64,000 bases of DNA, from NCBI RefSeq assembly GCF_003952385.1, contig NZ_CP034444.1:806001-870000 (forward strand), in the 5' to 3' direction. This DNA is from Mesorhizobium sp. M1D.F.Ca.ET.043.01.1.1 (lineage in GTDB: Bacteria > Pseudomonadota > Alphaproteobacteria > Rhizobiales > Rhizobiaceae). The notes below the pieces were generated by a model. That model had not been told where the DNA came from. It saw nothing but the letters and a program-made list of their open reading frames with translations, and did not search any database. This document shows, piece after piece, positions 16,030-24,225 of the stretch (the stretch's first letter is position 1; every line of letters begins with the position of its first letter). A program made the translations under genes and the position numbers.

Positions 16030-17448
16030 TCAGCTTGCGTTGGCGCGCATGTTGCGCCGGCTGTTGCGCCGGGCGGTCGGGCGCGCGGCCTCCGCGATGA
16101 TGCCGTTGGTCACGGGCACGACGTCCTTGCGCGCCCTCGCATCCGTCACCCTGTGCAGCCGCTCGTAAGGCAGCAGCTCCTTGATGCGGGCGTTGAGCGT
16201 CGCGATCTCGGCGCGCAGATCCTCGCATTCCTGCTTCTGGATATCGAGCTGGATCTGCTCGGACGCCTGCTGCAGCGAAAGCTGCGACAGGTTGGTGCTG
16301 ATCACCGACAGGTTCTTCTTGTCGATTTCGCTCTCGTTCCGGAGAACGGCCAGCCTTTCCTCCGCGATCTGCCGTTCGGTCTCGGCATCGTTCAACCGTG
16401 CCTTGAGCCTCATCGTGTCGGCAGCGGCTTCGGCCTTGTCGTTGGAGGCCTGCTCCAGCCGTGATTGCAGCTCATGGATCTCGGCGCGCAAGCCGCGCAG
16501 CTCCGCCTGGCTCCGCGCCAGCTCCGACGCGCCATCGCTTTCGGCGATGCTGGCCGCCTCGGTTGTCTCCGCAAGCTTGGCTTGCGTCGTCTCGAGCGAC
16601 TTCTGCAGCCGAGCCTCTTCCTTTTCGTGATTGCCGATCTGGGCCATCAGCTCGGCAATTCGCGCGCTTTCGTTGGCGTGGGTTGCCGCGAACTCGTCGA
16701 ACTTGTGCCGGGCTTCCGCCTCGCGCTTTTGCGCCTGCTCAAGGTCGACCGAAAGGCCGACCTGCTTTTCGCGCAGCAGCTTGTTCTCGGCAGCACGCTT
16801 GTCGGCCTCGACGGTCTTGGCCGTCAGCGTCTTGACGATCTCGCCGAACTCCGCCTCGCGCCTGGCGCTCTCATTGCCCGTCTCGACCAGCTCGAGCCGC
16901 ACCGCCGCTAGCGCCTCGCGCAGCGACTCGCGGTCCTGGACAAGGCTTGCCTCACGCTGCTGCCAGGCCTCGGCCGCGCCGTCGCGTTCGCGCTGCTTCC
17001 TGGAGGCGTCGAGCAGTTGCTCCGCCAGGGTCTTGTGTCCGGCGCTCAACGCGGCGTTCTCCAGCTCCAGCTCATTGGCGCGCAGCGCATCGCGATGCAG
17101 GACGTTCAGGATCTCGCGCGTCATCTGATGCGCGGTGGCGATCTCGGCCAGCCTCGCCCCGATCTCCTCCAGATGACCCTGTCCGTCGCGGAACAGCCCG
17201 GCAACGGCTTCCAGAGCGGCCAACCGTGTCTGTGTGTGCGGCGTCAGCCGCGAGGCCGAAGCCTCGGACTGGGCCTCGCCCGGCGGATCCTCGTCGCTTG
17301 CCGCCGCAGCGGCGACCGCATCGTCTTCCAAGGACGTCTGTTCGTCAGCCGAAAGACATTCCTCGAAAGCCTCAGCCAGATCCGACTGGAGCTCCTGAAA
17401 TTCCTTGTCTACGTCTTCGGCCCGCTTGATCAGGGATTTGAAATTCAT
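16030..17448 (-). CDS. Long coiled-coil protein of unknown function
   Basis: The 472-residue product begins NFKSLIKRAEDVDKEFQEL, has an acidic low-complexity stretch (about 35-60), then an almost continuous heptad-rich coiled coil from roughly 75 to 430. It ends in a basic, Arg/Asn-rich tail (PTARRNSRRNMRANAS). There is no signal peptide or membrane helix, so a cytosolic filament or scaffold is likely. The basic tail could touch DNA or membrane. Bacterial proteins of this shape include crescentin-like and chromosome-organising scaffolds, but I cannot assign it to any. It converges on the frameshifted gene at 15119, 18 bases away. Confidence 0.75.
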   Translation of the reverse strand: MNFKSLIKRAEDVDKEFQELQSDLAEAFEECLSADEQTSLEDDAVAAAAASDEDPPGEAQSEASASRLTPHTQTRLAALEAVAGLFRDGQGHLEEIGARLAEIATAHQMTREILNVLHRDALRANELELENAALSAGHKTLAEQLLDASRKQRERDGAAEAWQQREASLVQDRESLREALAAVRLELVETGNESARREAEFGEIVKTLTAKTVEADKRAAENKLLREKQVGLSVDLEQAQKREAEARHKFDEFAATHANESARIAELMAQIGNHEKEEARLQKSLETTQAKLAETTEAASIAESDGASELARSQAELRGLRAEIHELQSRLEQASNDKAEAAADTMRLKARLNDAETERQIAEERLAVLRNESEIDKKNLSVISTNLSQLSLQQASEQIQLDIQKQECEDLRAEIATLNARIKELLPYERLHRVTDARARKDVVPVTNGIIAEAARPTARRNSRRNMRANAS

Positions 17449-17681
17449 AACGGCACACCTCTTACGCTCACACCCGCCGTCTTACTTAACGAATTACTAA
17501 TTTATCCCTTTACGTTCCGCGCGGGAAGCCTGACCAAAAGAAGGAAGAAATTAAGGTTATCGCGGCTTTCCAGAGGCTTGCGCGACGTTCCGCCAGCGTC
17601 ACCTCTGCCGAGCGCGGTAAGTGCCTTTTCGCCCTTGCGGGGGCCGGTCGCTTCACCCGCCATCGACCCGCAAACCCACCT

Positions 17682-17712
17682 CTTGTTGCCTTCGCCTCTC
17701 GTCACGATATTG
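17682..17712 (+). promoter_or_regulatory. Possible RpoH-type promoter of htpG
   Basis: CTTGTTG (17682-17688) followed after about 14 bases by CACGATAT (17703-17710) resembles the CTTG...CNATAT pattern of alphaproteobacterial heat-shock sigma factor promoters. It lies 118 bases upstream of htpG, a classic heat-shock gene. The rest of the 379-base gap upstream holds nothing else I can name. This is a pattern match only. Confidence 0.35.
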
Positions 17713-17827
17713 TCGTACCGAGGGCGGCCCCGGCCGGGCGCCGCCAGCGCAATTAAAATGATCCAAGGATGAGATCCCGGACGCGTTTCGGCGCGACGGG
17801 CAAACAAGAAGACGTGGGAAAGTTTGG

Positions 17828-19714
17828 ATGACGGATATCAAGACGGAAACGAGGACATTCGAGGCCGACGTCTCGCGGCTGCTGCATATGATGGTGCATT
17901 CGGTCTATTCGGACCGGGATGTCTTCCTGCGCGAGCTGATCTCCAACGCGGCGGACGCCTGCGAAAAACTGCGCTTCGAGGCAATCACCCTCCCCGAATT
18001 GCTGGGCGAGGACGCCAGGCCACGCATCACAATTTCAGCCGATCCCGACAACAGGCAGCTCAGCGTCGAGGATAACGGCATCGGCATGAGCCGCGACGAG
18101 ATGGCAGAGGCGCTGGGCACGATCGCCCGCTCCGGCACGCGCGCCTTCATCGAGCGGGTCGAAGCCGGCAAGGCGGCGGAAGACTCCGCGCTCATCGGCC
18201 AGTTCGGCGTCGGCTTCTATTCCGCCTTCATGGTGGCCGATCATGTCGACGTAATCAGCCGGCAGGCCGGCAACGAGGAAGCCTGGCGCTGGTCGTCGGA
18301 CGGCAAGGGCACCTACGAGATCGCGCCGGTGCCGCTCGCGGCGGCACCCAAGCGCGGCACGCGCGTCGTGTTGCACCTGATGGAGGATGCGACCTCCTAC
18401 ACGACGCCTTACCGGCTGGAGGGGTTGGCGAAATCGCAGTCGGGCCATGTGCCGGTGCCGATCGCGCTTGTCGAGAAGCCGGGCGCCGAGCCGCGCGACA
18501 TCGCCGACGGCACGGCGCTGTGGGTTCGGCAAAAGAGCGAGATCAAGCCGGAGGAATACACCGACTTCTACCGCAGCGTCGCCGGGCAATATGACGAGCC
18601 GGCCACCACGATCCACTTCCGCGCCGAGGGCCGGCAAGAATACAGCGTGCTCGCCTTCGTGCCCGGATCGCGTCCGTTCGATCTCTTCGACCAGGACCGC
18701 AAGGAACGCATGAAGCTCTATGTGCGGCGCGTCTTCATCACCGACGACGCCGACGTCCTGCCGCGCTACCTGCGCTTCGTGCGCGGCCTGGTCGATTCCG
18801 CCGACCTGCCGCTCAACGTCTCGCGCGAGATGATCCAGGAAAGCCCGCTGCTCGCCGCGATCCGCAAGGGCGTGACCAATCGCGTGCTCGGTGACCTCGC
18901 CAAGCTGGCCGACAACGATGCCGAGGCTTACGCCAAGGTCTGGGAGAATTTCGGCGTCGTGCTCAAGGAAGGTCTCTACGAGGACTACGAGCGACGCGAA
19001 CAGTTGCTGAAGCTCGCCCGTTTCCGCTCGACGGCTTCGGCCGAAGATTTGCGCGGCCTTGCCGACTATGTCGCCGCCATGAAGGAGGGGCAAAAGGCGA
19101 TCTTCTTCATGGCTGGTGACGACCGCGCCCGGCTCGAGGCCTCGCCGCAGCTCGAAGGTTTTCGGGCACGCGGCATCGAAGTGCTACTTTTGACCGATCC
19201 GGTCGATAGTTTCTGGACGACGATGGCGCCGGAATTCGACGGCAAGCCGTTCAAGTCGGTGACGCAGGGAGCCGCCGAGCTGTCGGAGATCCCGCTGCTC
19301 GACACGACAGCGAAGCCGGAGACGACGGCGACGCCGGAAATCGACGGCTTCCTGGCTTTCATGAAGGCGACGCTCGGCGACGAGGTTTCGGACGTCAAGG
19401 CCTCGGACCGCCTGACCGAAAGCGCGGTTTGCCTGGTCGCGCCCGAGCATGGCCCCGACCGCCAGTTCGAGCGGCTGCTCAACGCCGCCGGCCGGTTGGA
19501 CAAGGCCGCGAAGCCGATCCTCGAGATCAACCCGCGGCATGAGCGCGTCGCGGCGCTGGCCAGGCTCGGCGACGACGAGCAGGCCTTCAAGGAAGACGCC
19601 GCGCATCTGCTCTACGACGAGGCACGCGTGCTCGACGGCGACAAGCCGGCGGATGCCAGGGCCTTCTCGGCGCGGCTTGCCCGGCTGATCGATCGCGGCC
19701 TGGCGAAGGGGTGA
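17828..19714 (+). CDS. htpG: Molecular chaperone HtpG (bacterial Hsp90)
   Basis: The 628-residue protein is full length for HtpG. The N-terminal GHKL ATPase contains SDVFLRELISNAADA-type sequence (here DRDVFLRELISNAADAC), the nucleotide-binding DNGIGM and the lid IGQFGVGFYSAFMV. The middle domain has the catalytic-loop arginine region VRGLVDSADLPLNVSRE. The C-terminal dimerisation domain includes LLDTTAKPE and DPRHER-like sequence. It works as an ATP-driven dimer that folds client proteins with DnaK. A heat-shock-type promoter candidate lies upstream. Nothing is odd in the gene itself; immediately downstream begins a duplicated gene tail (19753). Confidence 0.97.
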   Translation: MTDIKTETRTFEADVSRLLHMMVHSVYSDRDVFLRELISNAADACEKLRFEAITLPELLGEDARPRITISADPDNRQLSVEDNGIGMSRDEMAEALGTIARSGTRAFIERVEAGKAAEDSALIGQFGVGFYSAFMVADHVDVISRQAGNEEAWRWSSDGKGTYEIAPVPLAAAPKRGTRVVLHLMEDATSYTTPYRLEGLAKSQSGHVPVPIALVEKPGAEPRDIADGTALWVRQKSEIKPEEYTDFYRSVAGQYDEPATTIHFRAEGRQEYSVLAFVPGSRPFDLFDQDRKERMKLYVRRVFITDDADVLPRYLRFVRGLVDSADLPLNVSREMIQESPLLAAIRKGVTNRVLGDLAKLADNDAEAYAKVWENFGVVLKEGLYEDYERREQLLKLARFRSTASAEDLRGLADYVAAMKEGQKAIFFMAGDDRARLEASPQLEGFRARGIEVLLLTDPVDSFWTTMAPEFDGKPFKSVTQGAAELSEIPLLDTTAKPETTATPEIDGFLAFMKATLGDEVSDVKASDRLTESAVCLVAPEHGPDRQFERLLNAAGRLDKAAKPILEINPRHERVAALARLGDDEQAFKEDAAHLLYDEARVLDGDKPADARAFSARLARLIDRGLAKG

Positions 19715-19752
19715 TTGGCGCCGGTGCCGATCCAGCGTGGGGAGGCGCCGCC

Positions 19753-19864
19753 CTACCCCCGCAGCCCCGGCGCTTCCTGGCCGGTGCGGGCGACATATTC
19801 CACGTAGCCGCCGCCATAGGTGTGGATGCCGTCGGGCGTCAGCTCGAGCACGCGGTTGGAAAGC
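19753..19864 (-). pseudogene. Detached duplicate of the 3' end of the ABC-F gene
   Basis: On the minus strand this encodes LSNRVLELTPDGIHTYGGG and continues to the stop, matching the last 36 codons of the intact ABC-F gene (22456-22566). Only one residue differs (Val for Thr in GGYTEY). By hand alignment the DNA differs at about 12 of 111 positions, nearly all synonymous. There is no upstream gene body. It marks the left edge of the inserted segment up to 22455, and is either the original host gene tail or a tail brought in with the insert. Confidence 0.8.
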
Positions 19865-20037
19865 GCGAAATGGTTGATCCCGATTGGCATCGATACGGAT
19901 GCAAAGCCGTACACCGGCAAAGAGCCGGGCACTGCGTTCCGCCGCTTTTGCCAGGATGGACATTGGCGAACGGCAGCTTCCGCCCCTTCTCCGACATTCG
20001 TGGAAAGGGGAGAATTACTTCGCCAAATGCGTACAAC

Positions 20038-20703
20038 TCATCGAGCGAATCCGAGGCTCGCGATCCCAATTCCCCCCACCAGGATCAGGCTTACGGCCCA
20101 CACAATGTCGAGATTGAACCAGCTTCGTGAGATGAACTTGGGTCCGAGCCATCGAAAGACGGCAATGGCGATAACGCCGCCGCTTGCAATCATGGCGGCC
20201 GTATGGGCCATGGAGACGGTAATGGCCGTGATGAGATTACCGGCCACGAGCGTGGCGGCCGCTTGGTGTCCAACGTCATGTTCCCCGGTTTGGCACAGGC
20301 CCAGATAAATCGGCACCAGCATCAGCCCAGCACCATGCGCCGTGGCGGCCGCAAAGGACCACAAGGCGAGTTGCGCCGGCGGGATACGGACAAGAACACG
20401 CGGGTGGCGCCGATTGAACAGGAGAAAGACCCCCGCTGCGACCACGATCAACCCCGCAGCGATGCGAATCTGTCGTTCCCAGACAATCAGCGTCAGCATC
20501 GCGCCGAAAGGCAGCAGGATGCCAATCATTGCCACAAAGTGTCCCGTTGCCAAAAGGCCGAGCGCCCGGAACAATTCGCCGGCGCGCCTGTTTAACAGTC
20601 CGGCCGAGACGGCCAACGGCCAGCCCATGCCGGGGTTGACGCCGTGATAGATGCCGCTGGCGATGACGGCCACCCAGAGGCCGGCCGTCATCCACTCGCT
20701 CAT
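20038..20703 (-). CDS. Multi-pass membrane protein with intramembrane histidine motifs
   Basis: The 221-residue protein has about six transmembrane helices (roughly 5-25, 47-70, 77-96, 110-130, 148-172, 192-214). Histidines recur at helix ends: YHGVNPGMGW (about 19-28), GHFVAM, AHGAGLMLVP and MAHTAAM. That layout suggests a metal- or ligand-handling role, as in HupE/NicO-like small transporters, but I cannot place it in a named family. It starts 25 bases after the SBP56 gene, so the two are surely one operon. SBP56 methanethiol oxidases are reported to need copper, so metal supply to that enzyme is an attractive but unproven idea. Confidence 0.7.
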   Translation of the reverse strand: MSEWMTAGLWVAVIASGIYHGVNPGMGWPLAVSAGLLNRRAGELFRALGLLATGHFVAMIGILLPFGAMLTLIVWERQIRIAAGLIVVAAGVFLLFNRRHPRVLVRIPPAQLALWSFAAATAHGAGLMLVPIYLGLCQTGEHDVGHQAAATLVAGNLITAITVSMAHTAAMIASGGVIAIAVFRWLGPKFISRSWFNLDIVWAVSLILVGGIGIASLGFAR

Positions 20704-20728
20704 CGCCTCATCCGCCCGGGCAAGTCGG

Positions 20729-22129
20729 TTACACCGACGGATAGCAGAATGAATCCGTAGAGCAGTCGCCGCCTTCCAGACGAATCTGGTGCGAGCGATA
20801 CCCCTCGGGGAACTTGACGTAGAAGTCCTTGTCCAGGGTGATCCCGCCGTTCTCGCCGACATCGGCCTTGACCATCGCTGCCGGGATGCCCCCGGTATAG
20901 AACTGGTCGTCCCAGGTCGAATACAGGGAGTTGGTCCAGTAGACGCGTTTGCCGTCGCGGCTGATCTCGACCATCTGCGGTCCGCCCCGATAGTCGCCGC
21001 CGCCGGGATGCTTGGTCTTGCGCGCAATGCCGCCAATATGGACGGACCCTGCAAGCCTGGGCTTCATCGGATCGGTCACATCATACTGGCGCATCTCGCC
21101 GGTGCCCCAGCAGGAGGCGTAGAGAAAGCGGTCATCGAGCGACAGGTCTATGTCGCTTACCAGCGGCGGAACCGCCTCGAAGCCCTGCAGGAGCGGAGGC
21201 AGGTCATCCTTCGCGGCTGCCTCTGGCGGGATAGTCGCCGTCTTTTCGCAATGGAACTTGCCGTCCTCGCGCCACCATGTCCAGATCGATCCCTCGAGGT
21301 TTGTCGTGTCGACGACCACTCCAATGAAACCGTATTCCTTTACCGGGTCATGCGCGGGGCGGACTTCCAGGGCCATCTGGTGGTTGGCTCCCAGATCAAT
21401 GGTCTGCACGTTCCTGCGTTCGCGCAGATTCCAGAAATGCACCCGGTGTCCGTATTTGTTCGACAGGAGATCTTCCGGGACGATGCCGTTCTCGAATTGG
21501 GGTGGAAGTGCCCACTCGCTCGACACCATGTAGTCGCGCGGCAGGTTCCACCAGAAATCATACTGCTTGTTCTGTGGCCCTCGATCGATCTCGTAGCGCC
21601 CGATGACGTCGAACGTCTGGCAATCCATGACAAAGATGCCGGGAGGTCCGTCGGTGCCGTCAGGGCCACCGCCGCCAAGGGTCGAGACATAAATGCCTTC
21701 CGGGCCGCAGTGAATCGTATGAGGCCTGGAATAGCCGGTCTTGGCAAATACTTCTTCCGGCTCGATGATTTTGTGGATCTTGGCCTTGGTCGGTCCGCCC
21801 TTGGTGTCCACAACGTAGATGCGCGAAGATCTCATGCCGGGGATTATCAGAAAACGGCGCTCAAGAAACGGGTGGCCGTTCAGCGGCGACAGGGCCGAAG
21901 AGCAAGCGTTCCAGCCGAAGTGGTGAAACTCGTCGCCCTTGTTCGGCATTGTCACGCTGTGGACGATCTTGCCGCAGTCCTTCGACTCCGGGTTTACGTC
22001 AACAACTGCGAGTCCATCAGGCTGAGAGAAGTCCGCACTCAACATCAAAGTGTAGGCAAAGTTTTCGACTGGCGCCTGCATTGCGAGCTTGGCGGTCGCG
22101 TGGAAAGTCGGGTCCGGCCGTAAGGTCAT
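20729..22129 (-). CDS. SBP56 selenium-binding protein / methanethiol oxidase family
   Basis: The 466-residue protein belongs to the SELENBP1/SBP56 family, a seven-bladed propeller. Family stretches include DEFHHFGWNACSSA, IPGMRSSRIYVVD, SRPHTIHCGPEG, FWWNLPRDYMVSSEW, SDIDLSLDDRFLYASCWGTG and RVYWTNSLYSTWDDQFY. Bacterial members oxidise methanethiol to formaldehyde, H2S and H2O2 in a copper-dependent reaction; others have unknown roles. AAGGAGGA precedes the ATG at 22129. I see no signal peptide, unlike the periplasmic Hyphomicrobium enzyme, so this one is probably cytosolic. No SCO1 or MauG gene is adjacent; the partner is a membrane protein. It is cargo of the island bounded by ABC-F gene tails. 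Confidence 0.88.
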   Translation of the reverse strand: MTLRPDPTFHATAKLAMQAPVENFAYTLMLSADFSQPDGLAVVDVNPESKDCGKIVHSVTMPNKGDEFHHFGWNACSSALSPLNGHPFLERRFLIIPGMRSSRIYVVDTKGGPTKAKIHKIIEPEEVFAKTGYSRPHTIHCGPEGIYVSTLGGGGPDGTDGPPGIFVMDCQTFDVIGRYEIDRGPQNKQYDFWWNLPRDYMVSSEWALPPQFENGIVPEDLLSNKYGHRVHFWNLRERRNVQTIDLGANHQMALEVRPAHDPVKEYGFIGVVVDTTNLEGSIWTWWREDGKFHCEKTATIPPEAAAKDDLPPLLQGFEAVPPLVSDIDLSLDDRFLYASCWGTGEMRQYDVTDPMKPRLAGSVHIGGIARKTKHPGGGDYRGGPQMVEISRDGKRVYWTNSLYSTWDDQFYTGGIPAAMVKADVGENGGITLDKDFYVKFPEGYRSHQIRLEGGDCSTDSFCYPSV

Positions 22130-22455
22130 TGTCGTCCTCCTTGGCGGGTTAAGCAGCCCGACCGACAATCAGGGGCACGACCTGTGATGCGCTTCGATGC
22201 CCGCCGAAAAGGTCGGGGCGCGTTGTTTTTCGCACGCTCTATTTTCGTGCGGCTTTCAGAAGAATCTCACGGATTTCGGAGAACGGCAATCTCGACTTGT
22301 GCGTGACGAGCGCCACCAGACTGCATGGGTGAGCCGCGGCAATGTCAAGGTTGGCGGGCAACGCACGGTCAAACTTCGCTATGTCGGAACGTCTGGATCT
22401 GGCGCGCAAACCGGCCAAGGGCCGGTGCCCGCCTTGGGCCGACATCTGCTCTCCC

Positions 22456-24078
22456 CTACCCTCTCAGCCCCGGCGCTTCCTGGCCGGTGCGGGCGACATA
22501 TTCCGTATAACCGCCGCCATAGGTGTGGATGCCATCGGGGGTGAGCTCTAGCACGCGGTTGGAGAGTGCCGCCAGGAAATGGCGGTCGTGCGAGACGAAG
22601 AGCATCGTGCCCTCATATTGCGCCAGCGCCTCGATCAGCATCTGCTTGGTCGCCATGTCGAGGTGGTTGGTCGGCTCGTCGAGCACCAGAAGATTGGGCG
22701 GATCGAAGAGCATCAGCGCCATCACCAGGCGGGCCTTCTCGCCGCCGGAGAGCACGCGGCATTTCTTCTCGATCTCGTCACCTGAGAAGCCGAAGCAGCC
22801 GGCAAGCGCGCGCAGCGGCGCCTGGCCGGCCTGCGGGAAATTGTCTTCAAGGGTCTGGAAAACGGTGCGCTCGCGGTCGAGCAGCTCCATGGCGTGCTGG
22901 GCGAAATAGCCCATCTTGACGCTTGGCCCGCGCGCGACGGTCCCCTCGTCCGGCTCGGAGGCGCCGGCCACCAGCTTCAGCAGCGTCGACTTGCCGGCGC
23001 CGTTGACGCCCATCACGCACCAGCGTTCGCGGCGGCGGATCTGGAAGTCGAGGCCTGAATAGATGGAGCGGCTGCCGTAGGACTTGTGGATCCCTTTCAG
23101 CGTCGCCACGTCCTCGCCGCAGCGCGGCGCCGGCTGGAACTCGAAGGCTACCGTCTGGCGGCGCTTCGGCGGCTCGACGCGGTCGATCTTGTCGAGTTTC
23201 TTGACCCGGCTCTGCACCTGCGCGGCATGCGAGGCGCGCGCCTTGAAGCGCTCGATGAAGGCGATCTCCTTGGCCAGCATCGCCTGCTGGCGCTCGAACT
23301 GCGCCTGCAGCTGCTTGTCGGCCAGCGCCCGCTGTTCCTGGTAGAATTCGTAGTTGCCGGAATAGGAGGTGAGCGCGCCGGCATCGATCTCGATCACTTT
23401 CGAGACGATGCGGTTCATGAACTCGCGGTCGTGCGAGGTCATCAGCAGCGCGCCGTCATAGTCCTTGAGGAATTTCTCCAGCCAGATCAGGCTTTCGAGG
23501 TCGAGGTGGTTGCTCGGCTCGTCGAGCAGCATGACGTCGGGCCGCATGAGCAGGATGCGGGCGAGCGCGACGCGCATCTTCCAGCCGCCGGAAAGCTTTG
23601 CGACGTCGCCGTCCATCATCTCCTGCGAGAAGCCCAGGCCGTCCAGCACCTCGCGCGCCCGGCCGTCGAGCGCATAGCCGTCGAGCTCCTCGAAGCGGTG
23701 CTGCAACTCGCCGTAGCGCTCAATGATCTGATCCATCTCGTCGGCGCGGTCGGGATCGCCCATGGCGTGCTCCAGCTCGCGCATCTCGGCGGCGACCGCG
23801 CTGACCGGCCCGGCGCCTTCCATGACTTCGGCCACGGCGCTTAATCCCCCCATATCGCCGACATCCTGGCTGAAATAGCCGATGGTGACGCCACGATCGA
23901 CCGAGACCTGGCCCTCGTCGGGCTGCTCCTGACCGATGATCATGCGGAACAATGTCGTCTTGCCGGCGCCGTTCGGGCCGACGAGCCCGACCTTCTCGCC
24001 CTTCTGCAAGGCGGCCGAGGCTTCGACGAAGACGATCTGTCGGCCGTTCTGCTTGCCGATGTTTTCGAGACGGATCAT
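22456..24078 (-). CDS. ABC-F family ATPase (translation factor type)
   Basis: The 540-residue soluble protein has two ATP-binding cassettes and no membrane helices. The first has Walker A GPNGAGKTTLFR (about 35-46) and signature LSGGWKMRVALARIL. The second has GVNGAGKSTLLK, signature LSGGEKARLVMALML and Walker B LLVLDEPTNHLD. The linker of about 80 residues between them is helical and basic, as in ribosome-binding ABC-F proteins such as EttA, Uup and YbiT. It would act on stalled or starting ribosomes; the subtype is uncertain. Its 3' end is duplicated at 19753, and a peculiar array of 8-bp repeats lies directly upstream (24086-24222). Confidence 0.92.
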   Translation of the reverse strand: MIRLENIGKQNGRQIVFVEASAALQKGEKVGLVGPNGAGKTTLFRMIIGQEQPDEGQVSVDRGVTIGYFSQDVGDMGGLSAVAEVMEGAGPVSAVAAEMRELEHAMGDPDRADEMDQIIERYGELQHRFEELDGYALDGRAREVLDGLGFSQEMMDGDVAKLSGGWKMRVALARILLMRPDVMLLDEPSNHLDLESLIWLEKFLKDYDGALLMTSHDREFMNRIVSKVIEIDAGALTSYSGNYEFYQEQRALADKQLQAQFERQQAMLAKEIAFIERFKARASHAAQVQSRVKKLDKIDRVEPPKRRQTVAFEFQPAPRCGEDVATLKGIHKSYGSRSIYSGLDFQIRRRERWCVMGVNGAGKSTLLKLVAGASEPDEGTVARGPSVKMGYFAQHAMELLDRERTVFQTLEDNFPQAGQAPLRALAGCFGFSGDEIEKKCRVLSGGEKARLVMALMLFDPPNLLVLDEPTNHLDMATKQMLIEALAQYEGTMLFVSHDRHFLAALSNRVLELTPDGIHTYGGGYTEYVARTGQEAPGLRG

Positions 24079-24085
24079 GGGCTCG

Positions 24086-24222
24086 TAGGGGAGTAGGGGA
24101 GTAGGGGAGTAGGGGAGTAGGGCAAATAAGCGAATGCGCGGGATAAGGGAACCCCTTATCCGCCGCTTCGGCGATCACATCCCTTCCCTGCTCCCCTACT
24201 CCCCTACTCCCTTACTCCCCTA
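24086..24222. repeat. Inverted arrays of an 8-bp tandem repeat
   Basis: Four and a half copies of GTAGGGGA (24086-24122) face about three copies of the complementary TCCCCTAC-type unit (roughly 24190-24222) across some 70 bases. The spacer itself contains a small stem (AAGGGAACCCCTTATCC region). In RNA this would fold into a long G-rich/C-rich hairpin immediately ahead of the ABC-F start codon. The left array resembles G-quadruplex-prone sequence. It is too short and irregular for CRISPR. Confidence 0.7.
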
Positions 24223-24225
24223 ACC

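Larger units (their letters stand above)
19865..22455. mobile_element. Small genomic island inserted at the 3' end of the ABC-F gene
   Basis: The segment is bounded by two same-orientation copies of the last 36 codons of the ABC-F gene. This is the arrangement left by elements that integrate into a gene's 3' end and restore it. It holds two minus-strand genes (membrane protein 20038-20703 and SBP56 protein 20729-22129). By eye it has lower GC and different codon flavour than its flanks, especially at 19865-20100. There is no integrase or transposase, so this is a remnant or arrived by homologous recombination. The outer parts (19865-20037 and 22130-22455) hold no convincing gene. A 68-codon minus frame at 22239-22445 might be a gene fragment. 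Confidence 0.55.

Noticed and set aside
19711..20130. Plus-strand frame of 139 codons at the island edge
   Set aside because: It runs across the detached ABC-F tail in the wrong orientation and has no ribosome site.
22197..22544. Plus-strand frame of 115 codons before the ABC-F tail
   Set aside because: It overlaps the end of the ABC-F gene in antisense and its product has no recognisable features.
24086..24222. Possible CRISPR array
   Set aside because: The repeat unit is only 8 bp with no spacers and faces its own complement; it is a tandem and inverted repeat, not CRISPR, and no cas genes are near.
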